Shown here piece after piece: positions 16,019-25,078 of a DNA stretch of 64,000 nt (position 1 is the first letter of the stretch; each line of letters begins with the position of its first letter). The stretch covers positions 16,012 to 80,011 of the forward strand of contig NZ_JAMBOG010000016.1 of the NCBI RefSeq assembly GCF_023715525.1, read 5' to 3'. The position numbers were made by a program, and so were the translations under genes. This DNA is from Kocuria rosea. GTDB lineage: Bacteria; Actinomycetota; Actinomycetes; Actinomycetales; Micrococcaceae. A model generated the notes under the pieces. That model saw nothing but the letters and a program-made list of their open reading frames with translations, did not search any database and was not told the origin of the DNA.

Positions 16019-16791
16019 GCGCGCCGGACGGGAACGGGACGGGCCCGGGCGACGCCTACCGGGACCTGCTGCGGGTGGCCCGCGAGGGCCACCGGCTGCG
16101 GATGGAGGACCGCGAACCCTGGCGGATCGGGCGCATCGACGAGAACTACCGGCGCTCGGCGGTGCTCATCCTCTTCGGGGCGCTCGACGCCCTGCCCGCC
16201 CGCTCGCCCGAGCACGCCGCAGGGGTGGGCCGGGACCTCGACGTCCTACTCGTCCAGCGGGCCGCGACCCTGCGCTCCCACCCCGGCCAGGTCGCCTTCC
16301 CGGGCGGCCGCCTGGACCCCGGGGACGGGGACCTGCACGAGCTGCTGAGCGTGCCCGGCGGCGAGGTCAGCGCGGCCCACGTGCGCGCCGCCCTGCGCGA
16401 GGCGCAGGAGGAGACGGGTCTGGACCCGCGGGGCGTCGAGGTGCTCGGCGCCCTGGCGCCCGTGCCCCTGCCGGTCTCGAACCACCTCGTCACCCCCGTG
16501 CTGGGGTGGTGGCGGGAGTCCTCCCCGGTCGACGTCGTCGACCACGCCGAGTCCTCACTGGTCTTCCGCGTCCCCGTGCTCGACCTCGTCGACCCCGCCC
16601 GCCGGCACTACGCGAGCGTGACGCGGGGCCGGCAGACCTACCGCTCGCCCGCGTTCACCGTCCCCGTGGCGGGCACGGCGGAGACGGTGACGGTGTGGGG
16701 GTTCACCGGCGTGCTCCTGGACCGGGTGCTCGCCGCGCTGGGCTGGTCCGTGCCGTGGGACACGGCACGGGTCCTACCCGCCCCGCTCTGA
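16015..16791 (+). CDS. NUDIX CoA pyrophosphatase-like hydrolase
   Basis: A 258-aa NUDIX protein. LLVQRAATLRSHPGQVAFPGGR is the CoA-pyrophosphatase (UPF0035) signature. The Nudix box continues, after an insertion of roughly 20 residues, as REAQEETGL. Family members hydrolyse CoA and its derivatives to 4'-phosphopantetheine and 3',5'-ADP. The start is a GTG overlapping the nth stop by 4 nt, so translation is coupled to nth. The N-terminal region (DAYRDLLRVAREGHRLR) is less conserved. This nth-CoA-hydrolase pairing matches the order near marP in mycobacteria. Confidence 0.88.
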   Translation: MSAPDGNGTGPGDAYRDLLRVAREGHRLRMEDREPWRIGRIDENYRRSAVLILFGALDALPARSPEHAAGVGRDLDVLLVQRAATLRSHPGQVAFPGGRLDPGDGDLHELLSVPGGEVSAAHVRAALREAQEETGLDPRGVEVLGALAPVPLPVSNHLVTPVLGWWRESSPVDVVDHAESSLVFRVPVLDLVDPARRHYASVTRGRQTYRSPAFTVPVAGTAETVTVWGFTGVLLDRVLAALGWSVPWDTARVLPAPL

Positions 16792-16870
16792 GCCCGCGGC
16801 CGGCGGCGCCCCCGCGCCGCCGCGCCGCCTCCCGGCGCGACGCGCCGTGCCGCCGACGGGGGGAACGGAC

Positions 16871-16876
16871 TACGGT
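16871..16876 (+). promoter_or_regulatory. Possible -10 element for the STAND/WD40 gene
   Basis: TACGGT lies 75 nt before the GTG start, giving an expected leader of about 68 nt that contains AGAGGAGG. No good -35 is visible. Confidence 0.35.
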
Positions 16877-16950
16877 GGGGACTCCCGCGGTGCCCCGCGG
16901 CCCCGTCCTGCCGCCCCGCTCCCTGCACCCCGACCCCAGAGGAGGCCCCG

Positions 16951-19900
16951 GTGACCACGCCCCGCTCCGGCGCCGGCCGGCCCCGGCTCGCCGAGCAGCT
17001 CAGCGCCGCACGGCACCGCCGCGGCCTGTCGGTGCGCGCGCTCGCCGCGGCCTGCGGCCTGCCCGCGAGCACGATCCAGGGCTGGCTCAGCGGTGCGCAC
17101 CTGCCCGGCCCCGCCCTGCGCCGCGAGTTCACCGTCCTGCTGGAAGCCCTCGGCCTGACCGAGGAGCGTCCCGCCGCGCAGTGGTGGGCGGACGTCAACC
17201 GCTCCCGCACCCCGGTCCAGCCGACGACCACCCCGTACGTCGGGCTGCGCGCCTACCGCCCCGAGGACGAGGCGCACTTCTTCGGGCGGGCCGCGGAGGT
17301 CGCGGAGCTGGGCGCCCGCGTCACCGCGCTCGCCGCGGCGGACGGCCCGCGCATCCTGGCCGTGGTCGGGGCCTCGGGGGCGGGCAAGTCCTCCCTGCTG
17401 GGCGCCGGCCTGCTCGGCCGGCTGCGCGCCGAGGGCCAGCCCCTGCACGGGTGGAGCGCCGTCACCACCACGCCGGGGCTCGACCCGCAGGAGCGCCTCT
17501 CCGGGGTCCTCGCGGACGATCCCGACCTGCTCGTCGTCGACCAGCTCGAGGAGCTGTGGACGAGCTCCCCCGAACCGGAGCGCGCCGCGCGGTTCCTGGA
17601 GCGGCTGGCGGCCGCGGGCCGCGGGCGGGTGGTCGTGGTCGGGCTGCGCGCGGACTTCTTCGGCACCGCGAGCCGCCACACCGAGCTGCGCGCGGCCCTG
17701 GAGCGGCCCGTGCTCCTCGGGGCGCTCAGCCGCGAGCAGCTGCGCGGGATCGTCGTGGGCCCCGCCGAGGCGGTCGGCGCCCGCGTGTCCCCGGACCTGG
17801 TCGGGGTGGTCCTGCGGGACGCCGCCCCGCGCGGGACCGAGGTCGGGGTCGGGCTGCTGCCCCTGCTGTCCCAGGCGCTGCTGGGCACCTGGGAGCACGC
17901 CCGCACCCGGGAGCTCACCGTGGCCGACTACCACGCGGCCGGCGGGATCACGGAGGCGCTGGACCGGCGGGCCGAGGAGGCCTACGCCGAGCTGGACCCG
18001 CACGAGCGCGAGGTGGCCCGCGCCGTCCTCCTGCGCCTCGTGCGCGTGGTCGGCACGGGCTCCTCCGCCACCGTGGTGCGCACCCCCGTGCTGCGGGAGG
18101 AGCTCCCGCAGGGCGGGGCGGCCGTGGTGGAGCACTTCGCCCGCGCCCGGCTGCTGACCATCGACCGGGACGAGATCCAGCTCGGCCACGAGGCCCTGCT
18201 GGACCACTGGTCGAGGCTCAACCGCTGGATCGAGGACAGCCGCCGCGACCTCTACGTCCGCCAGCAGCTGCAGCGCGCCACCCAGATGTGGCTGGCCAAC
18301 GACCGCGACCCCCTCGCGCTGATCCCGCTGGGGCAGCTGGCGTCCTTCCGGGACTGGACCGGGGACCCCCGCCAGCAGGCCCTGCTCAGCCCGGCCGAGC
18401 GCGAGTACCTCGAGGAGAGCGAGCGCCACTACGACGACGCCCTGGCACGCCAGCAGCGCAGCGCCCGCGAGATCGAGCGCCGCGGCCGCGTGGCCCTCGT
18501 CCTGCTGGCCCTGGCCGTGTGCGCCGCCGTGGTCGCCGGGGTGCTGGGGGTGCGGGCCGAGCGCTACCAGGCCGCCGCCGAGGACGCCCGCGACGAGGCG
18601 CTCTCCCGCCAGACGGCGCTGGAGGCCTCCCGGATCCGCGGGGAGACGCCCGACCTCGCCGCGCAGCTGAGCCTGGCGGCCTACCGCATCGAGCCCACGC
18701 GCGAGGGGATCTCCGCGCTCGTCGACGCGACCGCGGTGGCCAGCCCCGAGCGCCTGATCGGGCCGGAGGGGGCCTCCCGGCTCGCGGCCCTGGACGACGG
18801 GTCGGTGGTCGCCCGCGCCGCCGGTGACGGCACGCTGTCCGTGTGGCGCGGCACCGGGCGCCTGGACACGGGGCGGGAGGACGTCGCCGTGGTCGACGAC
18901 GACCCGGGGCTGCGGGACGTCGACCTGGTGGTCCGGGACGGCCGCGTCCTCGCCGCGGTGGCGGGGGAGGGCCACGTCAGCCTCTGGGACGTCACGGAGC
19001 AGCCCGCGCAGCGGCTGGGCGACGCCGCGGTGGGTGCGGACACGCCGGTCAACGCCGTGGTCCTCTCCCCGGACGGGCGGCAGCTGCTGGCCGGCGGGGC
19101 GGGCGAGGTCCTGCGGTGGTCGCTCGAGGACCTGCGGGCCCCCGGCGCCCTCCTGCCCCTGGAGCTCGACGACCCCGGCGCCGTCACCGCGCTCGCCGCC
19201 GCGGCCGACGGCACCGTCTACGTGGGCGGGGCCGCCACCGGCATCGACCGGTTCGCCGCCGGGGAGCGCCAGCCGCGCCGCCTCGAGCGGGTCCCGACCG
19301 GGCGCCAGGTGCTGTCCCTGGACCTCGCCGGCGACGGGGAGCGGCTGGCCGCGGGCCTGGCCGCCCGCGAGCTGCGGCTCTTCGAGGTCTCCGGGGACCG
19401 CGTCACGGAGGCCGGGGTCATCGGGGGCTTCGACAGCTGGGTCAGCGACGTGAACTTCTCGGCGGACGGCGAGCGCATCGTCTCCGCCAGCTACGACCAG
19501 CACGCCTACGTCCACCGGATCGCCGACCGGTCCACGGTCGACGTCTACCCCACCCCGTCGCGCGTGACGAGCGCCCTGGGCGTGGGGGGCCGGGTGCTGA
19601 CGACCTCCCAGGACGGGACCACGCGGGCATGGGACCGGTACGGGCCGGTCGTCCAGCGCCGCGGCGAGCCCGTCTACCAGCTCTCGACCGACCGGGACCA
19701 CACCGTCCTGAGCGTGGTCGGCGTCGGCGAGGACGTCGTCTCGCTGCTGGACCTCACCGGGGAGCACCCTCGGCAGCTGCCCGCCCCGCAGGCACCGCGC
19801 GGGGAGTCCCTGTGGTTCGCCGGCGCCGTCGCCCCCGACGCCTCGTTCGTGGCGGGGGGCACGGAGGACGGGGACCTCCTCGTGTGGCCCCTCGAGGACG

Positions 19901-20658
19901 GGCGCCCCGGGGAGCCCACGCGGACCCCGGCCCTCGACGCCGCGATCACGGGCGCCGGCATCACCGCGGACGGCACCACCCTGGCGGCGTGGTCGGAGGT
20001 CGGCATCGAGGTCGCGCTGCTGCGCCGGGCCGGGGACGGGACCGTCCGGCGGGTGGCCGCGCTGCCGGTGGCCGGCACGGAGGCCGCCCAGTTCCACCCC
20101 TCCGGGCGGCTGCTGGCGGCGGCCGACGACACGGGGCACGTCACCCTGTGGGACGTCGCCGACCCGCAGGCGCCGCGGCGGAGCGCGACCCTCCGGTTCG
20201 ACTCCGTGGTCACCTCGCTGGCGTTCTCCCCGGCCGAGGAGCTCATGGCGGTGGGCACCGAGAGCGGGCGGGTGCACCTGTGGGACGTCACGGACCCGGC
20301 CGCACCCCGCTCCGTGGCGCAGGCCGCCGACGCGCTGTCCTCCGTCAAGGGGATGCAGTTCTCGCCCGACGGCGCGAGCCTGGCCGGTGCCGCGGGGGAC
20401 AAGTTCGTGTGGATGTGGGAGGTCGGGGACGGCGGCATCGAGGTCGTCGGGGCCCTGTCCGCGTCCGGGGAGCGGATGAACGACGTCCGCTTCGCCGGGG
20501 ACCGCCTGATCGCCGCGGGCGACGACGGCGTGGTCCGCAGCTGGATCGTCGACGCCGACACCGCCGCCGCCCACGTGTGCGCGCACCGCGGGGACCCCGT
20601 CACGGAGACCGAGTGGGGACGGCACGTGCCCGGTGCGCCCTACCGGCCGCTGTGCTGA
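16951..20658 (+). CDS. HTH - nSTAND1 NTPase - transmembrane - WD40 repeat protein
   Basis: A 1235-aa multidomain protein. Residues ~10-75 are a Cro/C1-type helix-turn-helix (LSVRALAAACGLPASTIQGWLSG). From residue 90 YVGLRAYRPEDEAHFFGR opens a STAND NTPase. It has Walker A GASGAGKSS at 140-148, Walker B LLVVDQLEEL near 194-203 and GLRADFFG near 231. A helical region runs to ~505, a single transmembrane helix spans ~514-534, and then come 14 WD40-like units, enough for two seven-bladed propellers. STAND proteins sense a ligand through their repeats and signal by ATP-driven assembly. The HTH suggests a DNA-linked output, but the membrane helix makes that puzzling. GTG start after AGAGGAGG. No partner gene adjoins it. 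Function unknown; signalling or phage defence are possibilities. Confidence 0.88.
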   Translation: MTTPRSGAGRPRLAEQLSAARHRRGLSVRALAAACGLPASTIQGWLSGAHLPGPALRREFTVLLEALGLTEERPAAQWWADVNRSRTPVQPTTTPYVGLRAYRPEDEAHFFGRAAEVAELGARVTALAAADGPRILAVVGASGAGKSSLLGAGLLGRLRAEGQPLHGWSAVTTTPGLDPQERLSGVLADDPDLLVVDQLEELWTSSPEPERAARFLERLAAAGRGRVVVVGLRADFFGTASRHTELRAALERPVLLGALSREQLRGIVVGPAEAVGARVSPDLVGVVLRDAAPRGTEVGVGLLPLLSQALLGTWEHARTRELTVADYHAAGGITEALDRRAEEAYAELDPHEREVARAVLLRLVRVVGTGSSATVVRTPVLREELPQGGAAVVEHFARARLLTIDRDEIQLGHEALLDHWSRLNRWIEDSRRDLYVRQQLQRATQMWLANDRDPLALIPLGQLASFRDWTGDPRQQALLSPAEREYLEESERHYDDALARQQRSAREIERRGRVALVLLALAVCAAVVAGVLGVRAERYQAAAEDARDEALSRQTALEASRIRGETPDLAAQLSLAAYRIEPTREGISALVDATAVASPERLIGPEGASRLAALDDGSVVARAAGDGTLSVWRGTGRLDTGREDVAVVDDDPGLRDVDLVVRDGRVLAAVAGEGHVSLWDVTEQPAQRLGDAAVGADTPVNAVVLSPDGRQLLAGGAGEVLRWSLEDLRAPGALLPLELDDPGAVTALAAAADGTVYVGGAATGIDRFAAGERQPRRLERVPTGRQVLSLDLAGDGERLAAGLAARELRLFEVSGDRVTEAGVIGGFDSWVSDVNFSADGERIVSASYDQHAYVHRIADRSTVDVYPTPSRVTSALGVGGRVLTTSQDGTTRAWDRYGPVVQRRGEPVYQLSTDRDHTVLSVVGVGEDVVSLLDLTGEHPRQLPAPQAPRGESLWFAGAVAPDASFVAGGTEDGDLLVWPLEDGRPGEPTRTPALDAAITGAGITADGTTLAAWSEVGIEVALLRRAGDGTVRRVAALPVAGTEAAQFHPSGRLLAAADDTGHVTLWDVADPQAPRRSATLRFDSVVTSLAFSPAEELMAVGTESGRVHLWDVTDPAAPRSVAQAADALSSVKGMQFSPDGASLAGAAGDKFVWMWEVGDGGIEVVGALSASGERMNDVRFAGDRLIAAGDDGVVRSWIVDADTAAAHVCAHRGDPVTETEWGRHVPGAPYRPLC

Positions 20659-20665
20659 GCGCCGT

Positions 20666-22432
20666 TCACTTCGCGTCCGCGTAGGACGCCACGACCGCCA
20701 CGCTCACCGGGAACTCCACCGGGATCCGCCCGAAGACGATCCGTCCCGCCTGCTCGGCGCAGCCGCGGACCAGGTCGCAGGCCCGGGCGGCGTCCGCCTG
20801 CGCGCAGTGCAGGACGATCTCGTCGTGCAGGAAGAAGACGAGCTCGGCGTCGAGGCCCTCCCGGGCCAGCGCCGAGCGGATGCTGCCCATCCAGCACATC
20901 GCCCACTCCGCCGCGGTGCCCTGCACCACGAAGTTGCGGGTGAAGCGGCCCTGGCCGCGGGCCATCGCCCCGGCCCGGCGCTCGGCTTCCGCGGTCGCGG
21001 TGTCCCGCTGGGCGGCCTCCCACGCCGGTCCCGGCGGCGGTGACCACCGGCCGAGGTGCGTGCGCACCTGCCCGCCCGTCTCCCCGACGCGGGCCGCGCG
21101 CTCCACGTAGTCCACGGCCCGCGGGAACATCCGGGCGAGGTGCGGCATCAGCCGCCCGGACTGGCCGGTCGTCGCCCCGTACATCGCCCCCAGCATGGCG
21201 ACCTTCGCCTGCGGGCGCTCGGTGAGCTCCGTGCCGCGCTCCTCGCCCAGGTCCGCGATCGCCTGGTAGAGGTCGCGCCCGTGGGAGGCTGCGGCCAGGG
21301 CATCGTCGTGGGCCAGGGCCGCGAGCACGCGCGGCTCGAGCTGGGCCGCGTCGGCGACGACGAGCACGCGGCCCGGGTCGGCGCGCACGGCGTCCCGCAC
21401 CACGTGCGGGATCTGCAGGGCCCCGCCGCCGCGGGCCGCCCACCGGCCCGTGACCACGCCGCCCACCACGTACTCCGGGTGGAACCGGCCGTCCCGCACC
21501 CAGGTGTCCAGCCAGTGCCAGCCGTTGGCGCTGAGCAGCCGCGCCTGCTTCTTGTGCTCCAGGACCGGCTCGATCAGCTCCTGGCGCTGCGCGGCGAGCC
21601 CCGGCACGGCGCGCGCCCACTCCACGAGCTCCCACTGCCGCGTGCTCGTGACGTCCACGCCCGCGGCCCGCAGGGCCTTGAGCAGCTCCTGCGGGGAGTC
21701 CGGGTTCAGCCCCGGGGCGTGGAGGACCTCCCGCAGCCGCCGGACGGTGCGCTCCATCTTCTCCGGACGCTCCCCCGGCAGCGGCTCCGGGCCCAGCGCG
21801 GCCTCCAGGAGCGCGCGGTGGACGTCCTCCCGCCACGGCACCCCCGCGTGCTGCATCTCGGCCGCGATCAGCGCCCCCTGCGACTCGGCGGCCAGCAGGA
21901 GGGTCATCCGGCGCGGGTCCGCCGCCCCCGCCACCGCGGCCAGCTGGGCGCGCAGCTCGGCGGCAAGCTCCGCCGTGCCCGGGCCGGCCGGCCGCGGCAG
22001 GTCGAAGAGGCTCGACTGGCCCGGCGCGGGCCGCGGCGGCGGCAGCAGGCCGGGCGCCTCGTCGCCGGGCAGCGGGGCCAGGGCCGGGCGGTAGGGGAGG
22101 GGGCCGCCGGTCCCCGAGCCGTGGGCGGTGGCGGCGGTCGCGAGGATCGCCTGGCACAGGCGCAGGTCGTGGCAGCGCTCCACGCGCACGCCCGCCGCGA
22201 GCAGCTCAGGGTAGAGCCCGGCCGTCCGCTCCCACGTCCAGCGCGGCGGGGTCGTCCCGGCGCGGCGGGCGGACTCCTCCCACTCGGCGACGAACGCCGC
22301 GAGCTCCCCCGCGGGCACGACGAGCTCCGCCCCGGCCGGCGTGCCGGCGCCCGTCAGGATCTGGGCCCGGTGGCCGTCCCCGCCGTCCGGCGCCGTTCCC
22401 ATCACGATGTGCACCCAGCCATTGTCCTGCAC
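20666..22432 (-). CDS. Atypical family A DNA polymerase (stand-alone, exonuclease-degenerate)
   Basis: A 588-aa PolA-family protein of the kind annotated in actinobacteria as bifunctional 3'-5' exonuclease/DNA polymerase. The polymerase motifs are altered but present. Motif A reads VVADAAQLEPRVLAAL (for DYSQIELR), motif B RPQAKVAMLGAMYGATTG and motif C FFLHDEIVLHC. The template-strand TGRWAARGGGALQIP is also seen. The N-terminal ~200 residues show no clear DEDD exonuclease residues, and there is no 5' nuclease domain, so this is not the replicative PolI. The GTG start is 9 nt after a minus-strand TACGGT. It lies 76 nt downstream of an MrfA-like helicase in the same direction, suggesting a shared role in repair. 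Confidence 0.87.
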   Translation of the reverse strand: MQDNGWVHIVMGTAPDGGDGHRAQILTGAGTPAGAELVVPAGELAAFVAEWEESARRAGTTPPRWTWERTAGLYPELLAAGVRVERCHDLRLCQAILATAATAHGSGTGGPLPYRPALAPLPGDEAPGLLPPPRPAPGQSSLFDLPRPAGPGTAELAAELRAQLAAVAGAADPRRMTLLLAAESQGALIAAEMQHAGVPWREDVHRALLEAALGPEPLPGERPEKMERTVRRLREVLHAPGLNPDSPQELLKALRAAGVDVTSTRQWELVEWARAVPGLAAQRQELIEPVLEHKKQARLLSANGWHWLDTWVRDGRFHPEYVVGGVVTGRWAARGGGALQIPHVVRDAVRADPGRVLVVADAAQLEPRVLAALAHDDALAAASHGRDLYQAIADLGEERGTELTERPQAKVAMLGAMYGATTGQSGRLMPHLARMFPRAVDYVERAARVGETGGQVRTHLGRWSPPPGPAWEAAQRDTATAEAERRAGAMARGQGRFTRNFVVQGTAAEWAMCWMGSIRSALAREGLDAELVFFLHDEIVLHCAQADAARACDLVRGCAEQAGRIVFGRIPVEFPVSVAVVASYADAK

Positions 22433-22508
22433 GGGTCCGTCACCGTATGGTGCCCCGGCCCCGGACCGTGTTGCTCAGGGGTGCCGCCGCGGGCATGACC
22501 CCGATCCG

Positions 22509-24872
22509 CTACGAGGAGGCGGCGCGTGCCGGGGCGGCCGGGGCGCCGGCCAGCAGCGCCTCGATCAGCTTCACCGCGCCCTGCTTGTCCAGCGGGTTGT
22601 TGCGGTTGCCGCACTTGGGCGACTGCACGCACGAGGGGCACCCGTGCTCGCACTCGCAGGCCGAGATCGCGTCTCGGGTCGCGCGCAGCCACGCCCGTGC
22701 GGTGTCGTAGCCGCGCTCGGCGAAGCCCGCCCCGCCGGGGTGACCGTCGTAGACGAAGACCGTGGGCAGCTCCGTGTCGGCGTGCAGGGCGGTGGACAGC
22801 CCGCCCACGTCCCACCGGTCGCACGAGGCCACCAGCGGCAGCAGGCCGATCGCGGCGTGCTCGGCCGCGTGCAGGGCGCCGGGCACGTCTGGCTCCTCGA
22901 TCCCCGCGGCGGCCATCACCTGCTGCGGCACCGTGAACCACACGGACTTCGTGAACAGGTCGCGGGCCTCCAGCTCGAGCGGCTCCTCGCCGAGCACCTC
23001 GTTGGAGATCACCGCCTTGCGCTGGAACGAGACGACCTTCGTCGTCACCTGGACCTGCCCGAAGTGGGCGGTCACCGGGCCCCAGCGCTCCGTGCGCTCC
23101 TCGGCGACCACCGTGACCTGGGTGATGTCGCGGGCCGTCGTGTAGAAGTCCGGGTGGGCGCGGGTGACCGCGGCGTAGGAGTCGGCCTCGTTGAGCTCGT
23201 CCACGATGTAGGTGCGCCCCTGGTGGACGTACACCGCCCCGGGATGCGCCTGGTAGTGCGACTGGGGCGAGTCCATCGTGCCGAGGACCATGCCGGTGTC
23301 CGTCTCGATGATCCGGATGGGCCCGCCGCCGTCGGAGCGCAGCGAGACCATCCCGGCCGCGGACTGCGGGTCGGTCCAGAACCAGCCGGTGGGCCGGTGG
23401 CGCAGGTGCCCGCTGCGCACGAGGGAGTCCAGCACCTCGGCGGCCGTGGGCCCGAACGCGGCGACCTCCTCGGCCCGCAGGGGTTGCTCGGCGGCCGCGG
23501 CGCACAGGTGCGGGGCGAGCACGTACGGGTTGGACGGGTCGAAGACGGTGGCCTCCACGTCCACGTCGAAGATCGCCTCGGGATGGTTGACGAGGTACGT
23601 GTCGAGGGGGTCGTCACCGGCCACGAACGCCGCCAGCGCCTCCTGCCCGGCCCGGCCGGCGCGGCCGATCTGTTGGAAGAAGGACGCCCGCGTGCCCGGC
23701 CACCCTGCGACGACCACGGCGTCCAGGCCCGCGATGTCGATGCCGAGCTCGAGCGCCGAGGTGCTCGCGATGCCCAGCAGCCGCCCGTCCCGCAGGGCCT
23801 CCTCGAGGGCCCGGCGCTCCTCGGGGAGGAACCCGGAGCGGTAGGCCGCCACCCGGTGCGCCAGCGAGGGGTCGACCTCCTCGAGCTGGCGGTGGGCGAT
23901 CTGGGCGATCGTCTCGGCGCCGCGCCGGGACTTGATGAACGCGATCGTGCGGACCCGGTGGAGCACCAGGTCGGTGAGCATGTCGGCGGCCTCGGCGACG
24001 GCCGTGCGCCGCACCGGGGCGTCGTTCTCGCCCGCCCCACCGGTCTGCTCGGGCTCCCACAGCACCACGGTGACGGGCCCGTGCGGGGAGAAGTCGGTGG
24101 TCACCGGGGTCACGTCCGCCTGCGCGGCGCCGATGAGCCGCGCGAAGGAGGCGTGCGGCCCGGACGACGTCGCCGACGCCCCGATGAACACCGGGTCGGC
24201 CCCGTACCGGCGGCAGATCCGGCGCAGCCGGCGCATCAGGTTGGCCACGTGCGACCCGAAGACCCCCCGGTAGGAGTGCGCCTCGTCGATCACCACGTAC
24301 TTCAGCCGGCGGAAGAACCGGGACCACCGCGCGTGGTTGGGCAGCACCCCGTAGTGCAGCATGTCCGGGTTGCACAGCACCACGTCCGCGTGGTCGCGCA
24401 CCCAGCGGCGCTCGCCGGGGGCAGTGTCGCCGTCGTAGGTCGCGGCGCGCAGGGTCGGCAGCCCGAGCGCCTCCAGCCCCTTGAGCTGGTCGGCCGCCAG
24501 GGCCTTGGTGGGGGAGAGGTAGAGGGCGGTCGCCTCGTCGGGGTGGTGGACCGTCCCGGGGTGCGCCAGGGCGGCGAGGCGGCCGCGGTGCACGGCGTCG
24601 GCCACGGGCGCCTGATAGGCCAGGGACTTCCCCGACGCCGTCCCCGTGGCGACCACCACGTGGCGGGGGGCCAGCATGGCCTGCACCTGGTGCAGGTAGG
24701 GCCGGTGCACGCCGAGCCGCTCGTAGGCGGCGACCACGTCCGGGTGCAGGTGCCCCGGCCACGGCGCGGTGACGGCGTCCCGGTCGGGGAGCTCCCGGAC
24801 GTGGCGCACCTGCTCCGGCGCGTCGCCGCGGCCGAGCAGCGGGATCAGGGAGGCGTGGTCGGAGGACGGCAC
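22509..24872 (-). CDS. DEAD/DEAH helicase with C-terminal Zn-binding DUF1998 domain (MrfA/YprA-like)
   Basis: A 787-aa superfamily 2 helicase. Motif I is VATGTASGKS, Ia YLSPTKALAADQ, II VVIDEAHSYRG (DEAH), III IGASATSS and VI QQIGRAGRAGQ. The C-terminal part ends in a four-cysteine cluster CECEHGCPSCVQSPKCGN, as in MrfA of Bacillus subtilis, where these cysteines bind zinc and the protein repairs mitomycin C adducts with the nuclease MrfB. No MrfB is present here; instead a PolA-like gene follows. The GTG start at 24872 lies 6 nt after CACAAT, another leaderless-type promoter. A 15-nt C run sits about 35 nt upstream. Confidence 0.92.
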   Translation of the reverse strand: MPSSDHASLIPLLGRGDAPEQVRHVRELPDRDAVTAPWPGHLHPDVVAAYERLGVHRPYLHQVQAMLAPRHVVVATGTASGKSLAYQAPVADAVHRGRLAALAHPGTVHHPDEATALYLSPTKALAADQLKGLEALGLPTLRAATYDGDTAPGERRWVRDHADVVLCNPDMLHYGVLPNHARWSRFFRRLKYVVIDEAHSYRGVFGSHVANLMRRLRRICRRYGADPVFIGASATSSGPHASFARLIGAAQADVTPVTTDFSPHGPVTVVLWEPEQTGGAGENDAPVRRTAVAEAADMLTDLVLHRVRTIAFIKSRRGAETIAQIAHRQLEEVDPSLAHRVAAYRSGFLPEERRALEEALRDGRLLGIASTSALELGIDIAGLDAVVVAGWPGTRASFFQQIGRAGRAGQEALAAFVAGDDPLDTYLVNHPEAIFDVDVEATVFDPSNPYVLAPHLCAAAAEQPLRAEEVAAFGPTAAEVLDSLVRSGHLRHRPTGWFWTDPQSAAGMVSLRSDGGGPIRIIETDTGMVLGTMDSPQSHYQAHPGAVYVHQGRTYIVDELNEADSYAAVTRAHPDFYTTARDITQVTVVAEERTERWGPVTAHFGQVQVTTKVVSFQRKAVISNEVLGEEPLELEARDLFTKSVWFTVPQQVMAAAGIEEPDVPGALHAAEHAAIGLLPLVASCDRWDVGGLSTALHADTELPTVFVYDGHPGGAGFAERGYDTARAWLRATRDAISACECEHGCPSCVQSPKCGNRNNPLDKQGAVKLIEALLAGAPAAPARAASS

Positions 24873-24906
24873 CGGTTCATTGTGCCACCGCCGCCGGTCC
24901 TCACGG

Positions 24907-24921
24907 CCCCCCCCCCCCCCC
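24907..24921. repeat. Homopolymeric C15 tract
   Basis: Fifteen consecutive C residues are followed immediately by GGGG, in the gap between the divergent helicase and galactose-operon genes. The tract begins at the expected -35 position of the helicase promoter. Such runs can slip during replication or be miscounted in sequencing. Confidence 0.8.
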
Positions 24922-25032
24922 GGGGAAGGGGGCCGGCCCTCTCCCCGCGGCCGTCCGCGCGTCGGCTGCGAGGGGGAAACAGCAGGAGCAGGAAGCTCGG
25001 AAGGTCTCGGACGGCCCCGTGCACAACAGCAC

Positions 25033-25071
25033 CGAACAGGTCATGTGCATTTCCGAACAAGACTCTGTTCG
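25033..25071 (+). promoter_or_regulatory. Candidate DeoR-type operator upstream of the gal operon
   Basis: CGAACA occurs at 25033-25038 and again at 25054-25059. The second copy pairs with TGTTCG at 25066-25071 (6-nt spacer) to form an inverted repeat. The region is unusually AT-rich for this genome and ends just before the TTGACT -35 box, where a repressor could act. Assignment to the adjacent DeoR protein is an inference. Confidence 0.5.
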
Positions 25072-25078
25072 AAAATGT

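Noticed and set aside
16870..20625. A 1251-aa open frame antisense to the STAND/WD40 gene
   Set aside because: It is a by-product of high GC: it is composed of Arg/Gly/Pro/Ala/Val-rich runs with no domain, while the plus-strand frame has clear motifs.
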